11,889 nucleotides of DNA from Bacillota bacterium (GTDB lineage Bacteria > Bacillota > Clostridia > Oscillospirales > Oscillospiraceae): positions 1 to 11,889 of the forward strand of contig JAEWML010000094.1 in the NCBI GenBank assembly GCA_023393155.1, in the 5' to 3' direction. This document shows, piece by piece, positions 6,656 to 11,889 of this stretch (position 1 is its first letter; every line of letters starts with the position of its first letter). Both the position numbers and the translations under genes were made by a program. Below the pieces are notes generated by a model that saw only the letters and a program-made list of their open reading frames with translations, searched no databases and had not been told where the DNA came from.

Positions 6656-7351
6656 TCAGCCCTGCCCGTAGTAGGCATTTTTGCCGTGCTTGCGCAGATA
6701 GTGCTTATCCAGCAGCTCCTGCTGCATGGGGACGAGGCCGGGGGTGAGGGCCATGGCGTGGAAGTCCATGAACGCGCATTCCTCCAGCACCACCGCGTTG
6801 TGCACCGCATTGAAGGGGTCGGTCCCCCAGACGAAGGGCCCGTGGCTGTGTACCAGCACGGCGGGCATCTGCGCGGGATCGATGCCCCGGCTTTGAAAGG
6901 TTTCCACAATGACATTGCCTGTTTCCAATTCGTACTGCCCGCCAATCTCACGCTCGGTCATCTTCCGCGTGCAGGGAACTTCGCCGTAGAAATAGTCCCC
7001 CTGTGTGGTTCCGAGAGCGGGAACGCCCCGGCCAGCCTGCGCAAAGCTGGTGGCCCAGCGGCTGTGGGTATGGACAATGCCGCCCAGCGTGGGGAATGCC
7101 TTGTACAGCGCCAAATGGGTGTCCGTGTCGCTGGAGGGCTTATAGCGGCCCTCCACCCGGTTTCCCTCCAGATCCATCACCACCATGTCCTCCGCTTTCA
7201 CCTCGCCGTACTCCACGCCGGAGGGCTTGATGACCATCAGGCCGCGGCTCCGGTCGATGCCGGAGACATTGCCCCATGTGAAGGTGACCAAATGGTGTTC
7301 CGGCAGGAGGAGGTTGGCCTCCAGCACCTGCTGTTTCAGTGCTTCCAGCAT
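6656..7351 (-). CDS. araD: L-ribulose-5-phosphate 4-epimerase
   Basis: Zn-dependent class II aldolase-fold enzyme converting L-ribulose 5-phosphate to D-xylulose 5-phosphate, the last arabinose-specific step before the pentose phosphate or phosphoketolase pathway. The 231 residues equal the E. coli AraD length. Visible are [10 protein letters not shown] (25-34), [10 protein letters not shown] (41-50), SSDTDTHL (73-80) with Asp75, the Zn ligands His94 and His96 in [22 protein letters not shown] with Asp119, His170 in [10 protein letters not shown], and the C-terminal NAYYGQG with Tyr228. These correspond, one residue offset, to E. coli Asp76, His95, His97, Asp120, His171 and Tyr229. The ATG follows a good AAGGAGC site that overlaps the araA stop, with a 12-bp gap between the genes. 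The araA linkage separates it from UlaF/SgbE paralogues. Confidence 0.97.
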   Translation of the reverse strand: MLEALKQQVLEANLLLPEHHLVTFTWGNVSGIDRSRGLMVIKPSGVEYGEVKAEDMVVMDLEGNRVEGRYKPSSDTDTHLALYKAFPTLGGIVHTHSRWATSFAQAGRGVPALGTTQGDYFYGEVPCTRKMTEREIGGQYELETGNVIVETFQSRGIDPAQMPAVLVHSHGPFVWGTDPFNAVHNAVVLEECAFMDFHAMALTPGLVPMQQELLDKHYLRKHGKNAYYGQG

Positions 7352-7363
7352 GATTTTAGCTCC

Positions 7364-8830
7364 TTACTTCAACTTCCAGGCCAAATCGCTGAGGAACAGG
7401 TCGTGCTCCAGCCGTTCCACCGTGGTGCCTTTGCCGATGTGGACGAACTCAATGTCCATCATGGCGCACCAGTCCTTCATCTGTCCGGCGGTCACGTCGT
7501 AGCTGAGCACCGTGTGGTGCGCTCCCCCGGCGGTAATCCAACACTCCACGCCGGTGGTAAGAGACGGCTCCGCCTGCCACATGACCCGGGCAACCGGCAG
7601 ATTGGGCATGGGCAGAATCGGCTTGACGCAGTGGATGTCCTGACAAATCAGGCGCAGGCGCCCCCTCATGTCCACAAGGCTGACCACGATGGCCTCCCCT
7701 GCCCTGCCCTCAAACACCAGCCGGGCCGGGTCCTTCTCATTCATGCCGATGCCAAGATGGTGCGTTTCAATACGGGGTTTTTCCGCGGCGCAGCAGGGGC
7801 AGACCTCCAACATATGCGCGCCCAGGCTGTATTCCTGCCCCTCCGCCAGATGATAGGTATAATCCTCCATAAAAAGGGAAGCGCCGTTTCCATTTTCGCC
7901 CATGGCCTTCAGAATAGCGGTCATGGCGGCCACCTTCCAGTCGCCCTCGCCGCCGTAGCCATAGCCCTGGGACATTAAATGCTGGGAAGCAAGGCCGGGG
8001 AGCTGCTCCATTCCGTAAAGGTCCTGAAATGTGTTGGAGAAAGCCCTGCAGCCCTCCTCGTCCAGCATTTTCCGGATGGCAATTTCCTCCCGCGCCTGAT
8101 AGCGCACAAGGTCGATGTTGTCGGTGGCCATGGTGTACTGATTCTCATAGACGGCCATCAGCGCGTCGATCTCCTCCTCGGTGACGGCGTCCACCACCTT
8201 TACAAGATCGCCCACGGCCCAGGTGTTCACCTGCCAGCCAAGCTTCGCCTGCACCTCCACCTTGTCGCCCTCGGTGACGGCCACTTCCCGCATATTGTCC
8301 CCAAAGCGCATTACCTTCAGCTCCTTGGAAACGGCAACGCCCACGGCGGACTTCATCCAGCTCCCCAGCCGTTCCCGGACGGCTTCGTCCCGCCAATAGC
8401 CCGCAATCACCTTGCGGGGCAAGCGCAGCCGGGCGGCAATGAAACCGTGCTCCCGGTCGCCGTGGGCGGCCTGATTCAGGTTCATAAAGTCCATGTCAAT
8501 TTCTTCATTGGGAATCTCCCGGTTATACTGGGTGGCAAAATGACAGTAGGGCTTTTGCAGGTCCACAAAGCCGTTAATCCACATTTTAGAGGGACTGAAG
8601 GTGTGGCACCAGGTGATCACTCCGGCACAGCGGTCATCGTAATTGGCCTCTTTGATCACGTCGGCAATTTCCCGGTTGGTCTTGGCGGTCAGCTTGTAGA
8701 CCAGAGGGTACGGCAGCACCCGGCTCAGCTCCGCCGCCATCTCGGCGGCGTGGGCATCCACGGTTTCCAGAACCTCGGGCCCGTACAGAGACTGGCTGCC
8801 CACCACAAACCAAAATTCATATTGTTTCAT
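7364..8830 (-). CDS. araA: L-arabinose isomerase
   Basis: Mn-dependent isomerase converting L-arabinose to L-ribulose. The 488 residues are a normal length. The N-terminus EFWFVVGSQSLYGPEVL is a family hallmark, and WCHTFSPSKMWINGF (74-88) also fits. Metal-binding residues by alignment with E. coli (Glu306, Glu333, His350, His450) are Glu295 (GGEGDWK), Glu322 (FMEDYTYH), His339 (GAHMLEVCP) and His439 (GGAHHTVLS). All three intervals (27, 17 and 100 residues) are identical to E. coli. The ATG follows AAAGGAGAA and lies 17 bp after the sugar kinase stop; araD starts 12 bp downstream. This gene anchors the arabinose assignment of the whole cluster. Confidence 0.98.
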   Translation of the reverse strand: MKQYEFWFVVGSQSLYGPEVLETVDAHAAEMAAELSRVLPYPLVYKLTAKTNREIADVIKEANYDDRCAGVITWCHTFSPSKMWINGFVDLQKPYCHFATQYNREIPNEEIDMDFMNLNQAAHGDREHGFIAARLRLPRKVIAGYWRDEAVRERLGSWMKSAVGVAVSKELKVMRFGDNMREVAVTEGDKVEVQAKLGWQVNTWAVGDLVKVVDAVTEEEIDALMAVYENQYTMATDNIDLVRYQAREEIAIRKMLDEEGCRAFSNTFQDLYGMEQLPGLASQHLMSQGYGYGGEGDWKVAAMTAILKAMGENGNGASLFMEDYTYHLAEGQEYSLGAHMLEVCPCCAAEKPRIETHHLGIGMNEKDPARLVFEGRAGEAIVVSLVDMRGRLRLICQDIHCVKPILPMPNLPVARVMWQAEPSLTTGVECWITAGGAHHTVLSYDVTAGQMKDWCAMMDIEFVHIGKGTTVERLEHDLFLSDLAWKLK

Positions 8831-8847
8831 CGTATTATGTTCTCCTT

Positions 8848-10365
8848 TTACAACTGGCTCACCGCGGCGCGCTCTACTGCAAGGCCCGCGCGGAAACGTT
8901 TGAGATAGGTGCGAAAGCCGATGATGTCCTCCTCGTCGGGCTTTTGAACGGAGCCGGGGATTCCCGCGAAGACATCCCGGGCCAAAAATTCCACCAGCGT
9001 TCGTCCCTGCCCGTTATGGAGATAGGCCGCCAGCAGCGCCATCCCGTAGGGCCCGCCCTCCCCAGCGGTTTCCATACAGGTGACGGGGGCGTTGCTGGCG
9101 GCGGCCAAATACCGCTGCCCTACCACCGGGGTCTTGAAAAGGCCTCCATGTCCCGTCAGGGTGTCGATCATCACGCCCTCAGACGCCAGAATGTCCATGC
9201 CGATTTTCAAGGTCGCCATGGTGGCGTAAAGCTGGGAGCGGAGAAAGTTCGCCAGGGTGAAGGAGCTGTCCGGACGGCGGACCACCATGGGCCGCCCCGC
9301 GTCCAAATGGGTAACGCCCTCTCCCGCAAGATAGTTATAGGTCAGCACCCCGCCGCAGTCCGGGTCCCCTTCCATGCTCTTCTGATAGAGCTTTGTAAAA
9401 AGCTCTCCGGTGGAAACCGACGCGCCGAACAGCTCGGCAGCCTCCCCCAGCATGCCCGCCCACGCGTTCATATCGCCCGTGCAGTTGTTGCAGTGAACCA
9501 TGGCAACAGGCGCGCCAGCGGGGGTGGTGACCATATCGATTTCCGGATAAACCTTGGAAAGCGGCTTTTCCAGAACCACCATGGAAAAAATGGACGTACC
9601 GGCGGAGACATTGCCTGTACGGGGCGCCACGGCGTTGGTGGCCGTCATGCCGGTTCCAGCGTCCCCTTCGGGGGGAGCAAAGGGAATCCCCGGAGAAAGC
9701 AATCCGTCCAGCAGGCGGGCGCCTTCCTCGGTCAGCTCACCGGCAAGCGTTCCTGCTGGCAGCACACGGGGCAGCAGATCGCGGATGCTCCAAGGCTGTT
9801 CCGCCGTCAGGTGCTCAAATTTTTGAAGCATCTTTTCGTTATAGTCACAAACGGCGCTGTCAATGGGGAACATTCCGCTGGCCTCGCCGATGCCCACGGC
9901 GTTGACGCCGGTGAGCATAAAGTGGACATACCCGGCCAGCGTAGTAATGTGGGCAATCTGCTCCACATGGGGCTCCCCGTTCAGCACCGCCTGATACAGG
10001 TGGGCAATGCTCCAGCGCTGGGGAATGTTGAAGTCAAAAAGCGCCGTCAGCTCCGCCGCCGCCTGCCCGGTCATGGTGTTCTGCCATGTGCGGAAGGGCG
10101 TGAGCAGCTTCCAGTTCCGGTCAAAGGCCAGATAGCCGTGCATCATGGCGGAAACGCCCATGGCCTGCACCTGCCGACGGTCCTGAATCCCGCCCAGCGC
10201 GGCCTTCAGCCCCTTCCAGACCTCCTCCAGAGGATATGTCCAGACGCCGTTTTCATAGCGGCTTTTCCATGTGTAATCCCCGGAGAAAACGGGGACGCAG
10301 GCCGTGTTCACGGACACCGCCTTGATGCGGGTGGAACCCAGCTCGATGCCAAGAAAAGTGTTCAT
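8848..10365 (-). CDS. FGGY-family carbohydrate kinase, probable L-ribulokinase (AraB/AraK role)
   Basis: By position (just before araA and araD) it should phosphorylate L-ribulose with ATP. At 505 residues it is shorter than classical AraB (about 560). Its motifs read more like xylulokinase-type FGGY proteins: LGIELGSTRIKAV near the N-terminus, SAMMHGY (His76), RTWQNT (residues 92-97) at the sugar site, PPEGDAGTGM with the probable catalytic base Asp235, GNVSAGTSIFSM (phosphate motif), GHGGLFKTP (from residue 405) and GEGGPYGMALLAA in the ATP-binding C-terminal half. The start is ATG 10365 because AAGGAG (10375-10380) lies 9 nt upstream; the GTG at 10371 is only 3 nt from it. Clostridium acetobutylicum is known to use a ribulokinase not orthologous to AraB (AraK), and this may be of that kind. 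A xylulokinase or other sugar kinase cannot be excluded. Confidence 0.85.
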   Translation of the reverse strand: MNTFLGIELGSTRIKAVSVNTACVPVFSGDYTWKSRYENGVWTYPLEEVWKGLKAALGGIQDRRQVQAMGVSAMMHGYLAFDRNWKLLTPFRTWQNTMTGQAAAELTALFDFNIPQRWSIAHLYQAVLNGEPHVEQIAHITTLAGYVHFMLTGVNAVGIGEASGMFPIDSAVCDYNEKMLQKFEHLTAEQPWSIRDLLPRVLPAGTLAGELTEEGARLLDGLLSPGIPFAPPEGDAGTGMTATNAVAPRTGNVSAGTSIFSMVVLEKPLSKVYPEIDMVTTPAGAPVAMVHCNNCTGDMNAWAGMLGEAAELFGASVSTGELFTKLYQKSMEGDPDCGGVLTYNYLAGEGVTHLDAGRPMVVRRPDSSFTLANFLRSQLYATMATLKIGMDILASEGVMIDTLTGHGGLFKTPVVGQRYLAAASNAPVTCMETAGEGGPYGMALLAAYLHNGQGRTLVEFLARDVFAGIPGSVQKPDEEDIIGFRTYLKRFRAGLAVERAAVSQL

Positions 10366-10384
10366 ACGCACAAGCTCCTTCCGC

Positions 10385-11443
10385 TTACTGCTTGCTTTTG
10401 TTTTTGCGCAGGAGAACCACGCTCTGGATGACCAGGAACAGGCAGATCATGGCCGCCACGGTAATGTTGGTCCACCACGCCTCGTCCAGTCCCAGAGAGG
10501 AAACAATGTTCTTAATAGTGCTCAGAGACAGCACACCGAAAAACGTACCCGCAATATTGCCCACTCCGCCGGTCAGCATGGTGCCGCCGATGATGGAGGA
10601 GGCAATGGCGTTCATTTCCGCGCCGCTGGCGTGGGAAGGGGAGCCGGAGCCAACGTGGAGGAAGTACACAAAGCCGCCAATTCCCGCCAGCAGGCCGCAG
10701 AGCAGGTAGGCCATGAACTTGGTGCGCTTGACGTTGATGCCCAGCATGTTGGCGCTTTGGGTGTTGCCGCCCACGGCGTAAAAATTGCGGCCCAGTCTGG
10801 TCCAGCGCAGCAGACAGAACAGCAGGATTGCCGTGACCACCGCCACCACCACGCCGATTTCCACGTAAGCGGGCACATAAGCGCCCAGCTTGTTGACGGA
10901 GCCCATACCCGGCACATAGAGCCGGGTGGCCTTCAGCGCCCGAAACGCTTCATTCTCCACATTGAACTGGGTGGCGTTGACGATGGTGGTCATCCCCTTG
11001 GCGAAGAACATGCCCGCCAACGTAACAATAAAGGGCTGAATCTCCAGATAGGCAATCAAAAAGCCCTGAACGATCCCGAACGCCAGCCCGATGCCCAGCG
11101 CCAGCAGAAGCGACGTTGGCACGCTGCCGCCCTGATAGTCCAGATGGACGGCGCAGCTCATGCATACCAGCGCCGTCAGCGTACCCACGGAGATGTCGAT
11201 GCCCCCGGTAATCATGACGATGCTCATGCCGCAGGAGAGAATGATGAGACTGGCATTTTCGTTGAGGATGTTGAAAAAGGTCTGGGGCTTCAAAAAGCCG
11301 GAGCCCAGAAACAGAATCGCGCAGATGTACATGGCGATGAATACGGAGACGGTGATCAGAAGAAGCAGGTTCGTGTCGGAGATGCCTCCGCGGCTTTTCA
11401 GCCGGGGCGTCTTCCCCGCCGTCACAATGTTTGCGGTCGGCAT
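10385..11443 (-). CDS. yjfF: Sugar ABC transporter permease, YjfF-like
   Basis: One of two membrane subunits of a sugar importer of the RbsC/AraH superfamily (CUT2 class). The 352 residues start with a short cytosolic, basic N-terminus (1-25) followed by about 8-10 hydrophobic segments from residue 26 to 346. Visible are GGIDISVGTLTAL (80-92, family signature), FIVTLAGMFFAKG (138-150), the cytosolic ATPase-coupling loop GRNFYAVGGNTQSANMLGINV (218-238), GGTMLTGGVGN (286-296) and AWWTNI near the C-terminus. The last feature and the overall pattern match E. coli YjfF more than RbsC. AAGGAGGTG within the end of the upstream permease gene precedes ATG 11443, and only one base separates the two genes. 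In this operon arabinose, perhaps its furanose form, is the likely cargo. The ATPase and binding protein are not in the window. Confidence 0.9.
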   Translation of the reverse strand: MPTANIVTAGKTPRLKSRGGISDTNLLLLITVSVFIAMYICAILFLGSGFLKPQTFFNILNENASLIILSCGMSIVMITGGIDISVGTLTALVCMSCAVHLDYQGGSVPTSLLLALGIGLAFGIVQGFLIAYLEIQPFIVTLAGMFFAKGMTTIVNATQFNVENEAFRALKATRLYVPGMGSVNKLGAYVPAYVEIGVVVAVVTAILLFCLLRWTRLGRNFYAVGGNTQSANMLGINVKRTKFMAYLLCGLLAGIGGFVYFLHVGSGSPSHASGAEMNAIASSIIGGTMLTGGVGNIAGTFFGVLSLSTIKNIVSSLGLDEAWWTNITVAAMICLFLVIQSVVLLRKNKSKQ

Positions 11444-11444
11444 A

Positions 11445-11889
11445 TCAACCCACCTCCTTTGCCGGTTTTGCAGGCGAGAACCTCTTGGCGAGAATTCCCA
11501 GCCTCTCCCGGACCACGGGGGCGCTCAAAACCACCAGCAGAATGACCACGACGGCCTTATACGCCGGCAGCGCGCTGGACACCACGTTGAACTTAAACAG
11601 CGTGGTGGTGAGAAACTGAATGACGTACGCGCCCAGAATGGACGCGGCCATGTTGAATTTGCCGCCGCTGAGGGCGCTGCCGCCCAAAGCCACCGCCAAA
11701 ATCGCGTCCATTTCAATATCCTTGGCCACCACGGAGTAGTTGATGGTGGAAAAGCGGCTGACCTTGATAAAGCCCGCCACCGCCACGCAAAGCCACATAA
11801 TCACATAGGTGATAAACTTGATGAACGCGGGATCAATCCCGTTAAGCCGGGAGGAATGGGCGTTGATACCCACCGCCTGGGTATAAAGC
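11445..11889 (-). CDS. ytfT: Sugar ABC transporter permease, YtfT-like (partial, N-terminus off the right edge)
   Basis: C-terminal 147 codons of the second membrane subunit of the same importer. The visible part opens inside the ATPase-coupling loop (LYTQAVGINAHSSRLNGID). It continues through a hydrophobic segment (ITYVIMWLCVAVAGFI) and the conserved EMDAILAVALGGSALSGGKF stretch, which matches E. coli YtfT (EMDAILAV, GG..L.GG.FN). Two more hydrophobic segments follow (ASILGAYVIQFLTT and YKAVVVILLVVLSAPVV). A basic tail ends the protein. The stop lies one base before the YjfF-like start. Since the reading frame is open at the window edge, the start is unseen. Upstream partners would be a YtfR-like ATPase and a YtfQ-like binding protein. 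Confidence 0.88.
   Translation of the reverse strand, partial: LYTQAVGINAHSSRLNGIDPAFIKFITYVIMWLCVAVAGFIKVSRFSTINYSVVAKDIEMDAILAVALGGSALSGGKFNMAASILGAYVIQFLTTTLFKFNVVSSALPAYKAVVVILLVVLSAPVVRERLGILAKRFSPAKPAKEVG

Noticed and set aside
6640..6951. N-terminal extension of galM
   Set aside because: Overlaps araD in another frame, is not similar to the epimerase family, and the AAGGAGG at 6648-6654 points to ATG 6639.
6575..7978. 467-codon open frame on the plus strand
   Set aside because: Antisense to araD and araA; no recognisable domain and no ribosome-binding site.
10366..10371. GTG start for the FGGY kinase
   Set aside because: Only 3 nt from the AAGGAG site; the ATG at 10365 has 9 nt spacing and fits the family N-terminus.
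8944..10431. 495-codon open frame on the plus strand
   Set aside because: Lies opposite the FGGY kinase, whose motifs are clear. The product is low-complexity, rich in Gly, His, Arg and Gln, as expected from the complement of GC-rich coding DNA.
10304..11545. 413-codon open frame on the plus strand
   Set aside because: Antisense to the YjfF-like permease; His/Gln/Arg-rich product typical of a shadow frame.

Overview
The window is about 11.9 kb of GC-rich bacterial DNA with every recognisable gene on the minus strand. I infer a Clostridia-type Firmicute, perhaps near the Oscillospiraceae. The grounds are a sufCBDSU cluster with a SufU scaffold (instead of SufA/SufE), strong AAGGAGG ribosome-binding sites before nearly every gene, TTG start use, and the protein sequences themselves. 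The exact genus cannot be fixed by eye.

Right part, read right to left (11889 to about 5475): an L-arabinose import and catabolism operon. It enters the window inside a YtfT-like sugar ABC permease. It then runs through a YjfF-like permease, an FGGY-family sugar kinase (probable ribulokinase), L-arabinose isomerase (araA), L-ribulose-5-phosphate 4-epimerase (araD) and aldose 1-epimerase (galM). A strong hairpin with T-tracts on both strands closes it at 5475-5511. Gaps between genes are 1-19 bp. Together these genes would import a pentose, interconvert its anomers, isomerise L-arabinose to L-ribulose, phosphorylate it and epimerise it to D-xylulose 5-phosphate. The binding protein, the ATPase and any AraR-type regulator must lie beyond the right edge.

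Middle (about 4768-5475): an intergenic region of about 700 bp, AT-rich near the suf end. It holds one piece of recognisable coding sequence, a 98-codon fragment of a transglutaminase-like domain. The fragment keeps its catalytic-Cys motif but has lost the His and Asp parts, and it sits under an extended -10 promoter-like sequence. The rest is the putative suf promoter and leader, with two short inverted repeats, one directly abutting the sufC ribosome-binding site.

Left part (4767 to 1): the SUF iron-sulfur cluster operon sufC-sufB-sufD-sufS-sufU, with overlapping or nearly abutting genes. SufBCD is the scaffold and ATPase complex, SufS the cysteine desulfurase, and SufU (cut by the left edge) the Zn-dependent sulfur acceptor. 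All key catalytic residues I could align are present.

No tRNA, rRNA, CRISPR array, insertion sequence or phage gene was seen. The points most worth a second look are the structured suf leader, the transglutaminase remnant, the non-classical ribulokinase candidate, and the pairing of a furanose-type (YtfT/YjfF) transporter with arabinose catabolism.
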